Source: Paenibacillus sp. PCH8 (lineage in GTDB: Bacteria > Bacillota > Bacilli > Paenibacillales > Paenibacillaceae). From it: a DNA stretch of 64,000 nt. Shown piece by piece: positions 23,201-31,570 of this stretch. How positions within the stretch are numbered: position 1 is the first letter of the stretch; every line of letters begins with the position of its first letter. A program made the translations under genes and the position numbers. The stretch covers positions 1,364,001-1,428,000 of the forward strand of contig NZ_PKQK01000001.1 of the NCBI RefSeq assembly GCF_002968835.1, given 5' to 3'. The notes under the pieces were generated by a model. That model ran no database searches. It saw only the letters and a program-made list of their open reading frames with translations, and was not told the DNA's origin.

Positions 23201-23654
23201 ATTCATGCTGGATGTTGTACGTGCCGAAATGCAATATGATTTTGAGCTTACCTTTGAAGCAGCCAAGTTGGATCAGTACCATGCCGTTGTGGATATGGAT
23301 CGGATTACACAGGTGCTGACCAATCTGGTGTTCAATGCGATTCAGCATACAGGGGCAGAAGGCCGAATTCGGATTAGTTGCGATATCGAAGAATGGGATG
23401 CTGAAGATGGTACCGTAGGAGAACTGACCATACGTGTTCAGGATAATGGTGCAGGCATTCGGGAGGACTCGCTTCCCTTTGTATTCGATCGATTCTTCCG
23501 GGAGAAGCGGAATCCAGCCATCCAGGGTAGTGGTATTGGCTTGGCCATCGCCAAAGAGATCGTCCAGTACCATGAAGGAGAAATCCATGTAGAAAGCACG
23601 TTGGAGGTGGGCAGCACATTCTACTTCACACTCCCGCTATATGTTCTGGAATAA
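20298..23654 (+). CDS. Hybrid sensor kinase with two complete kinase modules (7TM-DISM)
   Basis: An 1118-residue sensor. Order: TM helix (about 8-27), extracellular jelly-roll of the 7TMR-DISM type (about 50-200, LDGEWEFYW), seven TM helices (210-410), HisKA with His441 (SHELRTPL), HATPase (NAIKY, DTGIGI, GTGLGL), receiver with Asp759 (IADLM), coiled coil (about 825-870), a second HisKA with His890, and a second HATPase (NAIQH, DNGAGI, GSGIGLA). Two full kinase cores around one receiver is unusual. It is the last gene of the peptide/lipid cluster. The DNA-binding partner may be the OmpR-type regulator at 2.5-3.3 kb; this is not proven by adjacency. Confidence 0.9.
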   Translation: MRKRVSFLYYCIPVVLAVCIFIILMAFQLNSDEDKPQASRGKLTITSQEQILGEGSRLDGEWEFYWNQLLEPDDFAAGRAGQAEYLTVPSSWDKSEAGGERRPSKGYATYHLRVQLPQSDTELGLITKGITTAHRIWINGKLVSESGVVGRSESEANPYMVPSLLRLEAGLKEADIVIQVSNYTQRKAGLFASLTLGNYDSLNHNMKQKLVFESLLIGCVLIMGLYHILLFVLLRKNWESLFFGLICVLLAMKNSAQSQYIVSIFLQGLNDNAFIKIEYIGFLGSAPLFVLFFYYSFPDQMTKRLRNVLMVPGVLLTLFIMVSPVQVYTKLAGVMQVYATVIGFVLIQYVIKAAIHRMSGANLMLAGTFVFFITVINDILMSNQTIRTGIYFPYGLLFLIICLSVIVSIKFSNAIKTNERLSSRLLDLDKVKDEFLANTSHELRTPLNGIIGLAQSLLYSMDDRMEDNQRVHLNMIVSSGQRMSYLINDILDYALLNNNDMRLHIVKIDLHQLTQVVLTVVKPLVTGRSLVLNNHIGTDFPPIYADDNRMQQILFNLIGNAIKYTPSGHVVVSATYHRDYVEIRVEDTGIGIAEDKFEMIFNPFEKLESIDDTGTGLGLKITKQLVELHGGEINVSSKVGKGSLFSFTIRNQLVNGSTERLPEQNKPSRMALFIKQKSDNNMDESAATASYTRSEGSSDLHMSEQRPYRVLVVDDEPVNLQVAIQQLTSLSCVFEIASSGAEVLARMDELHEVDLVIADLMMIGMSGYELCGLIREKYSLIELPILIMTASNRDQTIEACFRAGANDYISKPIGRNELVSRVLTLLQLKRSVEELSLNAHQLAELNEQLSELNTNLEYRIHERTMELERKNKNLSLLELSRRRLLSDISHELRTPMTAIQGYVEAIVSGLVEQEEDKNRYLQMVLVKALGLNRLIHDLFELSRLESGKSEMVFLMMTLQELVMKIKDKFMLDVVRAEMQYDFELTFEAAKLDQYHAVVDMDRITQVLTNLVFNAIQHTGAEGRIRISCDIEEWDAEDGTVGELTIRVQDNGAGIREDSLPFVFDRFFREKRNPAIQGSGIGLAIAKEIVQYHEGEIHVESTLEVGSTFYFTLPLYVLE

Positions 23655-23712
23655 AACGGGAGTGAAAAGCACCAACTAGAATCATTCAACTACAGTCAGG
23701 AACATCAAATGT

Positions 23713-24801
23713 CTAGGATCTAACCTCTTTCACCGTTTCCCCTTCAACCAGTACCGGTTGATAGTAGGTGTTCGTAGGCAGATCCTTTTTGCCTTGCAGG
23801 TTCTTAATCACCCAATCGGCGGCGTCGCGGCCCATCTGCTCCTGAGGATGAGTTAGTGTGGTAAGCCGGATGTTGGCGTTCTTGGCGATGTATGAATTGT
23901 CCTGACCAATGATGGATAACTCATCCGGGATGGAGATACCCAGTTGCCTGCAAGCGTGCACGACCTCTAGTCCCACCTCGTCGTTGTAACAGACGATCGC
24001 AGTGAGCGCATCCCTGTTTTCATTCAGATACGTTGCTACATTAGAGGATAACGCTGGTTTCGATGCGGTATCAAAGGAAAGCACTTGCTCCGGATGGAAC
24101 CGTAGCTTCGCTTCACCCAGCGCCTTGATGTACCCCTTCATCCGATATTTGCCTTGCAAGTCATCCATCTTAGCTATAATGCCGATCTGGGTGTGGCCTT
24201 TGGAAATCAATTCCCGAGTGGCAAGATAGCTGGATTGCACGTCATCCAGGCAGAAGAACGGAACCTCCAGCTCCTCATAGAACGCATTAATCATTGTAAA
24301 CGGCACATCCTGTTCCTTGAACGAAAGGTAATACGCAATATTGGGATTGTACAGATTGCTCTTGGTCGGTTCGATAATCAGGCCATCTACACCGTAGGAG
24401 AGCATCATTTCGAGCGCTTTTTTCTCCTGAGCCACATCATTATTGGTACTTGCGAGCAGTAGCGAATAGTTGTCCTCATTCAGACGACTCTCAATACCGC
24501 GAATAATGGATGGGAAGATGTAATCCGAGATGTACGTCGTGATCACGCCAATCGTTTTCTTAGACGTATTACCGCCCGAGCGGGATCGGTACTGATTGCT
24601 AACATAGGTGCCTGAACCCTTTTCGCTTCGCAGAAACCCTTCGTTCGATAACTCCAAAATGGCCTTCCTAACCGTCTGACGACTTACATTGTAGCTGTCC
24701 TGCAATGCGGACTCCGTTGGAATCTGTTCGCCTATGCTATAGGTTCCCGAAAGGATATGACTCTTTATATCATCAATAATGACTTGGTATTTGGGCTTCA
24801 T
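23713..24801 (-). CDS. araR: Arabinose operon repressor AraR (GntR/LacI chimera)
   Basis: A 362-residue repressor. The N-terminal winged helix (1-70) is GntR-type (IPTESALQDSYNVSRQTVRKAI, then SGTYVSN) and the C-terminal part (about 80-360) is a LacI/GalR sugar-binding domain starting GVITTYISDYIFP. This chimera is the known AraR architecture, which binds L-arabinose and releases operator DNA. The start MKPKY at 24801 aligns with the family; the frame opens earlier at 24822 without a ribosome site. It is divergent from the kinase-araD-araA genes, and AraR-like TGTACGTACA sites lie in front of both units, implying autoregulation. Confidence 0.92.
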   Translation of the reverse strand: MKPKYQVIIDDIKSHILSGTYSIGEQIPTESALQDSYNVSRQTVRKAILELSNEGFLRSEKGSGTYVSNQYRSRSGGNTSKKTIGVITTYISDYIFPSIIRGIESRLNEDNYSLLLASTNNDVAQEKKALEMMLSYGVDGLIIEPTKSNLYNPNIAYYLSFKEQDVPFTMINAFYEELEVPFFCLDDVQSSYLATRELISKGHTQIGIIAKMDDLQGKYRMKGYIKALGEAKLRFHPEQVLSFDTASKPALSSNVATYLNENRDALTAIVCYNDEVGLEVVHACRQLGISIPDELSIIGQDNSYIAKNANIRLTTLTHPQEQMGRDAADWVIKNLQGKKDLPTNTYYQPVLVEGETVKEVRS

Positions 24802-24855
24802 GAAATCCACTTCTTTCATCATGACTTATCTATAGAAACAGGGTTGTACAAATAG

Positions 24856-24868
24856 TTGTACGTACATA
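24856..24868. promoter_or_regulatory. AraR-like operator near araR
   Basis: TTGTACGTACATA carries the palindrome TGTACGTACA, identical in core to the site in the araB-side promoter. A half-like TTGTACAAAT lies a few bases nearer to araR. Likely autoregulatory. Confidence 0.75.
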
Positions 24869-25062
24869 TTTTAGCATGATTCTATAGAGTTGAGAATGAA
24901 ACCGTACAAATTTCGCAATAATGCGTACACTTCGGGCTCTTTAATGATGAGATGTACCTTACAGCATAGCCAGTATGGATGATAAAAAGACCTTGAAAGA
25001 CATTGCAAAAGGCTGATTACATGCGAGTATGTGATTATTGTAAGTATAACTATCAGTTATTA

Positions 25063-25091
25063 TTGACAAATGTACGTACAAAAAATATACT
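25063..25091 (+). promoter_or_regulatory. Arabinose operon promoter with AraR operator in the spacer
   Basis: TTGACA (25063-25068), a 17-base spacer and TATACT (25086-25091) form a near-consensus sigma-A promoter. The spacer contains AATGTACGTACAAA, an AraR-type palindrome, so bound repressor would block polymerase directly. The transcript would have a leader of about 155 bases before the kinase gene. The rest of the 430-base araR-kinase interval holds no other gene that I can see. Confidence 0.85.
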
Positions 25092-25254
25092 AAGGCTGTC
25101 AGATTAGGAAAGCGCATTCTTATAGGAAAGCCTTTATACGAATTAGGAATAGATTCTAGCTTTATGCTGTACGTGGAGCTGCACTTTATACAGGGGTGCA
25201 TCTCAACATATGCCATCCTTAGGATGTGAAATCGCGACCAGAGAGGGGATACAC

Positions 25255-26877
25255 GTGATTATGAGTCAATTGGACTTGAAAGAAGCCATTACCAAGGGCG
25301 CTACTTCACTTGGAATTGAATTTGGATCAACGCGGATTAAGGCGGTGTTGATTGACGAACATTTTGAAACCATCGCGTCAGGCAGTTATGAATGGGAGAA
25401 CCTCCTGAAAGATGGATATTGGACGTACAACCAGGAGGATATCATTACAGGTCTGCAAACGGCTTATCGTGAAATGAAGCAAGATGTGGAACAGAAATAT
25501 GGAATTACGCTGCGAACGGTCGGTTCCATCGGATTCTCGGCCATGATGCATGGATATATTGCATTGGATCATGCGGGCGAACTGCTGGTACCTTTCCGCA
25601 CCTGGCGTAACGCTACTACGGGAGCAGCTGCCAGGGAGCTAACTGAACTTCTACAGTTCAATATCCCGGAACGCTGGAGCATTGCCCACTTGTACCAAGC
25701 CGTTTTGAACGAAGAGGCGCATGTGCCACGGATCGATCACCTGACAACCTTGGCTGGATACATCCACTGGTTGCTGACGGGCAATAAGGCGATTGGCATC
25801 GGCGATGCTTCAGGCATTTTCCCAATAGACGAGTCTACACATAATTATCACCCATCCATGATCCAGCAGTTTGATGAACAGATCGCGGGCAAAGGTTATC
25901 CGTGGAAAGTTGAGGACCTCCTGCCCAAGGTATACCTCGCTGGTGAGAATGCAGGTGCATTGACGGAAGCGGGAGCCAAGTTGCTCGACCCTTCGCAAGA
26001 TCTGCAATCTGGCATTCCGCTCTGTCCGCCGGAAGGCGATGCGGGAACGGGCATGGTGGCGACGAATAGTGTGCGTAAACGTACAGGGAACATCTCTGTC
26101 GGTACATCCGTATTCGCGATGATCGTACTGGAGAAGGAATTATCCAAAGTGTATCCCGAGATCGATATGGTCACCACGCCGGATGGTAGCCCAGTAGGGA
26201 TGGTGCATGCCAACAACTGTTCCAGTGATATCAACGCATGGGTTGGCTTGTTCCGTGAATTCTCTCAGGCGATGGGATATGAAGTGGATAACGGCAAGTT
26301 GTTCAGCGTGTTGTTCAACAAGGCTTTGGAGGCTGACCCAGACGGTGGCGGCTTGCTCAGCTACGGTTACTACTCGGGTGAGAACATTACGGGACTTGAG
26401 AAAGGCCGTCCATTGTTCGTCCGCTCCCCTGAAAGTAACTTCAGTCTGGCGAACTTCATGCGGACACATCTGTTCAGTGCTTTCGGCGCACTCAAGCTCG
26501 GTATGGACATCCTGACAGAGCAAGAGCAGGTGTCGATTGACAGCATTCTGGCTCATGGTGGCCTGTTCAAGACCCCTGTCGTTGGACAGCGGATTGTAGC
26601 AGCTGCGATGAACGTACCGGTGTCGGTGATGTCTACCGCTGGTGAAGGCGGCGCATGGGGCATGGCACTTCTGGCTTCGTACATGATCAACAAGGATCAA
26701 GAGGAGAGCCTGGATGTGTTTCTGGAGCAGAAGGTCTTTAACGATGTGGAGGGAGTCGAAGTGGCGCCGGATGCATCGGATGTGAGAGGGTTTGAAGCAT
26801 TTATCGAACGCTACCGGAATGGACTTGCGATTGAGCAGGCAGCTGTAGATCATCTGGTAGAGAACGGGAGGAATTAA
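25255..26877 (+). CDS. FGGY-family kinase, probable L-ribulokinase of the arabinose operon
   Basis: A 540-residue FGGY sugar kinase: N-terminal phosphate loop [13 protein letters not shown] (about 19-31), FSAMMHGY, substrate loop [16 protein letters not shown], and a C-terminal adenosine region ([19 protein letters not shown]). It should phosphorylate L-ribulose between AraA and AraD steps. The sequence does not look like the classical AraB (no VDFGTLSGRA-type start) but like the alternative ribulokinase type reported from clostridial arabinose clusters (AraK). The GTG at 25255 sits 6 bases after AGAGGGG; an earlier in-frame ATG at 25210 lacks a site. araD starts 1 base after its stop. Confidence 0.8.
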   Translation: MIMSQLDLKEAITKGATSLGIEFGSTRIKAVLIDEHFETIASGSYEWENLLKDGYWTYNQEDIITGLQTAYREMKQDVEQKYGITLRTVGSIGFSAMMHGYIALDHAGELLVPFRTWRNATTGAAARELTELLQFNIPERWSIAHLYQAVLNEEAHVPRIDHLTTLAGYIHWLLTGNKAIGIGDASGIFPIDESTHNYHPSMIQQFDEQIAGKGYPWKVEDLLPKVYLAGENAGALTEAGAKLLDPSQDLQSGIPLCPPEGDAGTGMVATNSVRKRTGNISVGTSVFAMIVLEKELSKVYPEIDMVTTPDGSPVGMVHANNCSSDINAWVGLFREFSQAMGYEVDNGKLFSVLFNKALEADPDGGGLLSYGYYSGENITGLEKGRPLFVRSPESNFSLANFMRTHLFSAFGALKLGMDILTEQEQVSIDSILAHGGLFKTPVVGQRIVAAAMNVPVSVMSTAGEGGAWGMALLASYMINKDQEESLDVFLEQKVFNDVEGVEVAPDASDVRGFEAFIERYRNGLAIEQAAVDHLVENGRN

Positions 26878-26878
26878 C

Positions 26879-27574
26879 ATGTTAGAGCAACTGAAAGAAG
26901 AGGTATTTCAGGCGAATTTGGAACTGCCCAAGCACGGACTTGTGAAATTCACTTGGGGTAACGTCAGCGCAATCGATCGGGAAAGTGGTCTGTTCGTAAT
27001 TAAACCAAGTGGCGTCAGCTACGATGTGATGAAAGCAAGCGACATGGTTGTGGTCGATCTGGACGGTAACGTCGTAGAGGGTGAGATGAGACCTTCCTCG
27101 GATACCGCAACACATGCCGTACTATATAAGCATTACTCAGAGATTGGTGGCATTGTGCACACACACTCCACATGGGCGACCATCTGGGCGCAAGCTGGGC
27201 TGGATGTACCTGTGATGGGCACGACACATGCGGATACGTTCTATGGAGCAGTACCTTGTGCACGTTTCCTGAATCAAGCCGAGGTGGATCGCGGATACGA
27301 AGCGGAGACAGGACGCGTCATTATTGAGACATTTGAGCAGCGTGGGATTGATGTTATGGCGATCCCGGCTGTATTGCTCCATGGTCACGCACCGTTTACG
27401 TGGGGGAAAGATGCCAAGTCGGCGGTGGTGAACAGTGTCGTGCTGGAGGAAGTATGCAAAATGAATCTGTACGCGCGGCAATTGAATAACTTCGCGAAGG
27501 AACTGCCACAAGGTATTTTGGATAAACACTATCTGCGTAAACACGGCAAAGACGCATATTACGGACAGAAGTAA
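26879..27574 (+). CDS. araD: L-ribulose-5-phosphate 4-epimerase
   Basis: A 231-residue class II aldolase-fold epimerase that makes D-xylulose 5-phosphate, the exit to the pentose phosphate pathway. Visible family motifs are TWGNVSAID, KPSGVSYD, the zinc ligands in HTHSTWA, THADTFYGAVPC, and HGHAPFTWG. The length matches AraD. GGGAGGAATTAAC precedes the ATG and overlaps the end of the kinase gene, so the two are cotranslated. A 480-base interval with repeats separates it from araA. Confidence 0.95.
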   Translation: MLEQLKEEVFQANLELPKHGLVKFTWGNVSAIDRESGLFVIKPSGVSYDVMKASDMVVVDLDGNVVEGEMRPSSDTATHAVLYKHYSEIGGIVHTHSTWATIWAQAGLDVPVMGTTHADTFYGAVPCARFLNQAEVDRGYEAETGRVIIETFEQRGIDVMAIPAVLLHGHAPFTWGKDAKSAVVNSVVLEEVCKMNLYARQLNNFAKELPQGILDKHYLRKHGKDAYYGQK

Positions 27575-27639
27575 TTTGGTTATTTAACGATCGGTTGATA
27601 ATAATTCAAGCGAATAAGTTGTCGGTAACTACTACCAAT

Positions 27640-28032
27640 AAAGTTGTATAAAACTTTTACACGATAGCGGAGAGTGCAGAACCAATCTGAAGAAGCGAAG
27701 CTAAAAGCTTTCTGCAAGAAAGCTACTTCGGAAGGATATACCCCGCGTTTATCACAGGATTTTCCCTTTACAAGGGGAATCAAAAAAATCCGGGGATAAC
27801 CAGCGATCGGAAGATGGTACTGCAATCGGAGTGGTAAGTGTAGACCCTTTTGTTCAACTATACTTTTTACACGATAACGGAGAAGACAGAAGAAAGCTGG
27901 AGAAGCGAAGCGCTCGCGTTTATCACAGGATTTTCCCTTTACAAAGGGAATCAAAAAAATCCGGGGATAACCAGCGATCGGAAGATGGTACTGCACTCGG
28001 AGTGGTAAGTGTAAACCCATATGTTCAACTAT
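27640..28032 (+). repeat. Tandem direct repeat between araD and araA
   Basis: Two adjacent copies: A at about 27640-27863 and B at about 27864-28032. From GCGTTTATCACAGGATTTT (27745 and 27916) to GTTCAACTATA (27863 and 28032) they differ by only a handful of bases over about 117 bp; copy A has extra sequence in its left part. Each copy contains a small hairpin (CCCTTT-aca-AAGGG) followed by ATCAAAAAAATCC. There is no open reading frame of note. A diverged relative lies at 37695-37820 inside the restriction-modification module, so this is probably a dispersed family. The rest of the 27575-28057 interval holds only the araA ribosome site. Confidence 0.85.
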
Positions 28033-28057
28033 AAAAAAATGAGATGAGGATGATTAT

Positions 28058-29482
28058 ATGTCAGCAACAGCAGCAAAAGAATTCTGGTTCGTGGTCGGTT
28101 CACAGCACTTGTACGGAGAAGAAGCACTGGGCGAAGTTAAAGCCAACGCACAGAAAATCACGGATGCCCTTAATGCAAGTGGCGTACTGCCGTACCCGCT
28201 CGTATTGCAGGATCTGGCGGTAAGCGCAGATAAAATCACAAGCACGATGAAGGAAGTCAATTACCGCGACGAAGTAGCAGGTGTCATCACATGGATGCAT
28301 ACATTCTCCCCGGCGAAAATGTGGATTCGTGGTACGAAATTGCTGCAAAAACCTTTGCTGCACTTGGCTACCCAATTCAACGAAAGCATTCCTTGGGCTA
28401 CGATCGACATGGACTTTATGAACCTGAACCAAGCGGCACATGGTGACCGCGAATATGGCTTCATTAATGCGCGTTTGAAAAAACAAAACAAAATCGTTGT
28501 CGGCTATTGGGAGCGCCCAGAAGTGCAACAGCAGGTTGCAGACTGGATGGACGTAGCGGTTGCCTTTAACGAAGGCTTCAATCTCAAAGTGGCTCGCTTC
28601 GGAGATAACATGCGTAACGTGGGTGTTACCGAAGGAGATAAAGTGGAAGCACAGATCCAATTCGGATGGACGGTTGATTACTTCGGCATTGGCGACCTTG
28701 TGCAATACGTGAACGCTGTAACAGAGCAGGAAGTCGATGATCTGATTGCTCAGTATGCAGACCTGTACGAATTCGACTATGGCACAAACAGCAAGGAAGC
28801 TTGGGAAGCCAGCGTACGTGTGCAAGCGAGCTATGAAATTGCGATCAAACGTTTCCTGGACGAAGGTGGTTACAGTGCCTTCACGACAAACTTCGAAGAT
28901 CTGCATGGCATGAAACAACTTCCGGGTCTGGCCGTGCAACGCCTGATGGCTCAAGGGTACGGATTTGCCGGTGAAGGTGACTGGAAAACGGCTGCGCTGG
29001 ATCGCTTGCTAAAAATCATGGCCCATAACGAGAACACAGGCTTCATGGAAGATTACACCTACGAGATGGCCGCTGGACAGGAAGCTATCCTTCAATCTCA
29101 CATGCTTGAAGTAGATCCGACACTCGCGAGCACGAAACCAAGAATCATTGTGTCCCCACTGGGCATTGGCGATCGCGAAGATCCGGCACGTCTCGTATTC
29201 GACGGCAAAGCTGGCGAAGGTGTCGTGGTATCCATGGCAGACTTCGGTACCCACTACAAATTGCTGATCAACGAAGTGTCTGCATTCGAGCCTACCGTTC
29301 CAGCACCTAACCTGCCAGTAGCACGCGTCTTGTGGAGCGTGAAGCCGAACTTCCAAGACGGGGTTAGAGCATGGATCGAAAATGGTGGCGGTCACCATAC
29401 GGTCGTATCCCTGAACCTGACGACAGATCAGATCGTGACGTATGCGAAGCTGGTGAATCTGGAGTACGTGATTATTAAGTAA
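28058..29482 (+). CDS. araA: L-arabinose isomerase
   Basis: A 474-residue enzyme converting L-arabinose to L-ribulose, the first catabolic step. The start [13 protein letters not shown] is typical of AraA, as are [28 protein letters not shown], and the metal-site region with GEGDWKTAA and HMLEVDPT. Full length for the family. GAGATGAGGATG precedes the ATG. It is the last gene of the ara operon and ends at a clear terminator at 29532. No arabinose transporter gene is present here. Confidence 0.97.
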   Translation: MSATAAKEFWFVVGSQHLYGEEALGEVKANAQKITDALNASGVLPYPLVLQDLAVSADKITSTMKEVNYRDEVAGVITWMHTFSPAKMWIRGTKLLQKPLLHLATQFNESIPWATIDMDFMNLNQAAHGDREYGFINARLKKQNKIVVGYWERPEVQQQVADWMDVAVAFNEGFNLKVARFGDNMRNVGVTEGDKVEAQIQFGWTVDYFGIGDLVQYVNAVTEQEVDDLIAQYADLYEFDYGTNSKEAWEASVRVQASYEIAIKRFLDEGGYSAFTTNFEDLHGMKQLPGLAVQRLMAQGYGFAGEGDWKTAALDRLLKIMAHNENTGFMEDYTYEMAAGQEAILQSHMLEVDPTLASTKPRIIVSPLGIGDREDPARLVFDGKAGEGVVVSMADFGTHYKLLINEVSAFEPTVPAPNLPVARVLWSVKPNFQDGVRAWIENGGGHHTVVSLNLTTDQIVTYAKLVNLEYVIIK

Positions 29483-29531
29483 AAGTTGGAGCGTGGGCTA
29501 CTGCCTGAACTCATATCAATTCTTTCTCTGT

Positions 29532-29560
29532 GGCCGGGGGTTAACCCTCGGCCCTTTGTT
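29532..29560 (+). terminator. Terminator of the arabinose operon
   Basis: A stem GGCCGGGGG / CCCTCGGCC with a 4-base loop TTAA, followed by CTTTGTTTGTT. A group II intron begins about 8 bases after it. Confidence 0.9.
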
Positions 29561-29567
29561 TGTTAGC

Positions 29568-31492
29568 GTGCCCAGAGGCACGCATTATCTAGTTGGTGAA
29601 AGTCCAATCAAAGGAGGGGCCAAGCCACCTTTGTAGCTAGGATGCTTGCACATGGCGAGATCTGTGTGTAAAAGCGCATCGACAAAAGTACCGGTCAGAG
29701 ACCGGGCGAGCAACAACCCAGGCCGCAACATCAAGTGAATCCTGCCGCGTCGTCAAAAGGGCCCTGCGAAGGGGAAAAGAGGGAGCCGAGTCTCGTGACA
29801 ATGGACCGAAGGCCAAGGAAGCTGTGCAGAACTTGGGACAACAGTGAAGAACCCTCCGGCGTAAAGGGAACGGCATGGATTGAAAGATAATGCAGTGAAC
29901 TGGGGAGACCCTCCCCCACACGGAATTTTTTTTTAGAAACCCGTAAAGAGACGCTCTATAAGTCCAGAAGATGAAATGAACCGTCTGTGGGAAGGGAGTC
30001 CGAGGGGCTCATAGTACCGAGGAACCTAAGGACAACATAACCTTAGGGAGGGAAGGAGTCCTACTTTGTTTATGCTTTTGGAGGAGGTACGAGTGAGTGA
30101 ATGCCAACCGGCTAACGACACCAAAGGAAAAAGTTCAACAACTCCAAGAAAAGCTAGGTCATGCGGCCAAGGAGAACAATAAACGCAAATTCCATGCTCT
30201 GTACGACAAAGTCTATCGCTGGGATGTGCTGTGCGAAGCCTGGAAACGGGTGAAAGCGAATAAGGGAGCTGCAGGAGTAGATGCCGTGACGCTCGCAGAT
30301 ATTGAGGAGCAAGGAGAAACGAAATTCCTGAAGGACTGCGAACGGGAATTGAAAGAAGGCAATTACCATCCGCAGCCCGTACGGCGGCATTATATCCCAA
30401 AGAAAGACGGGAAGCCAAGACCGCTGGGCATCCCCACCGTGCACGACCGAGTCATACAAATGGCAACCAAATTGGTGATTGAACCCATCTTCGAAGCAGA
30501 CTTCGAAGATGTATCCTACGGATTTCGCCCGAAACGAAGTGCGAAAGAAGCGCTGGAACGAATCCGAAAAGCCTGTAACCGCAAAGGGAAATGGGTAGTA
30601 GACGTCGATATCCAAGGCTACTTCGACACCATTAATCAAGAGAAGCTTCTGAAATTGGTGCAGATGCGTATTAATGACAGGCAGGTGCTAAAATTAATAC
30701 GGAAGTGGCTTCAAGCGGGAATCATGGAAGAAGGAAGCGTAAGGCGGTCCGATTTAGGAACACCGCAAGGCGGCGTTATCTCACCGCTTCTGGCGAATAT
30801 CTACCTGAACTACTTTGACCGGCTGTGGGAGAAACACGGAAGTGGAATCGGAGAACTGACAAGGTATGCAGACGACTTAGTAGTGGTCTGTAAAACCAAA
30901 AAGGACGCTGAACATGCATATAAACTCATAAACAGAATCATGGAACGTCTAGAGTTGACCTTGCACCCAACGAAAACCCGCATTGTAGGCCTATGGACAG
31001 GAGACGAAGGGTTCGACTTCTTAGGAATGCATCACCGGAAAACAAAAGCAGAAACGTCCCAAGGCAAGGTGTATCACACCACGCAGCAGTGGCTAACGAA
31101 AAAGGCGGAGGAACGTATTCGAGGGGTAATCAAAGAAAGACTGGCTCCACCGAGTATGCGGTCGAAATCGTTCGCGGAGCATGTGAAATGGCTCAATCCC
31201 AAGATTCAAGGATGGAGAAATTACTACTACACGAACTACAGCCAAAAGAGACTAGCCAAGCTGGATTGGTATATTCTGCAGCGATTAACCCGGTGGTATG
31301 CGAAGAAGAGGCAGTACAGGAGTTGGATGAGTTCAGGGACTGAAGTCAAGTATATTGCCAACATGTATGGACTAAAAACGTTATTGTGAACCGCATGCCC
31401 ATGAATGACAAACATCGGAAAGCCGTATGAGGGAAAACCTCACGTACGGTTTGATGAGGAGGGGCTGGTGCGAATCCAGCCCTTTACTCTAG
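29568..31492 (+). mobile_element. Group II intron with intron-encoded maturase, inserted behind a terminator
   Basis: The 5' end reads GTGCCCAGAGGCACG. The long structured leader has GAAAGTCCAA and paired GGTCAGAGACC-type stems. The reverse transcriptase gene lies in the domain IV position. Domain V is at about 31419-31452 (AAAGCCGTATGAG, GAAA-type loop, CTCACGTACGGTTT). Domain VI is at 31454-31490 (GAGGAGGGGCTGG / CCAGCCC). The exact 3' border, near CTCTAG at 31488-31492, is uncertain. Insertion a few bases after a Rho-independent terminator, and a short reverse transcriptase without endonuclease domain, are both traits of bacterial class C group II introns. The target did not interrupt a gene. 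Confidence 0.9.
30097..31389 (+). CDS. ltrA: Group II intron reverse transcriptase/maturase
   Basis: A 430-residue protein with the RT blocks in order: [28 protein letters not shown] (RT-3), [11 protein letters not shown] (RT-3/4), [15 protein letters not shown] (RT-4), the catalytic YADD (RT-5), then the maturase X domain (about 330-415, [11 protein letters not shown]). There is no C-terminal HNH endonuclease. It splices the intron RNA and supports its retromobility. GTG start at 30097 with GGAGGAGG 9 bases upstream. The gene is intact, so the element may still be active. Confidence 0.95.
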   Translation: MNANRLTTPKEKVQQLQEKLGHAAKENNKRKFHALYDKVYRWDVLCEAWKRVKANKGAAGVDAVTLADIEEQGETKFLKDCERELKEGNYHPQPVRRHYIPKKDGKPRPLGIPTVHDRVIQMATKLVIEPIFEADFEDVSYGFRPKRSAKEALERIRKACNRKGKWVVDVDIQGYFDTINQEKLLKLVQMRINDRQVLKLIRKWLQAGIMEEGSVRRSDLGTPQGGVISPLLANIYLNYFDRLWEKHGSGIGELTRYADDLVVVCKTKKDAEHAYKLINRIMERLELTLHPTKTRIVGLWTGDEGFDFLGMHHRKTKAETSQGKVYHTTQQWLTKKAEERIRGVIKERLAPPSMRSKSFAEHVKWLNPKIQGWRNYYYTNYSQKRLAKLDWYILQRLTRWYAKKRQYRSWMSSGTEVKYIANMYGLKTLL

Positions 31493-31570
31493 TGCTATGA
31501 AGCATGATGTGAAGCGGAGCAAGGATTTGCTTTTCCATCGAAAAGGGATACGAAATGAAGGAGGAAGGAC

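Noticed and set aside
27640..28032. CRISPR array
   Set aside because: Only two long adjacent copies, no short regular spacers and no cas genes.
29637..29921. Leftward frames over the intron leader
   Set aside because: They lie in the structured 5' RNA of the group II intron and have no coding signals.
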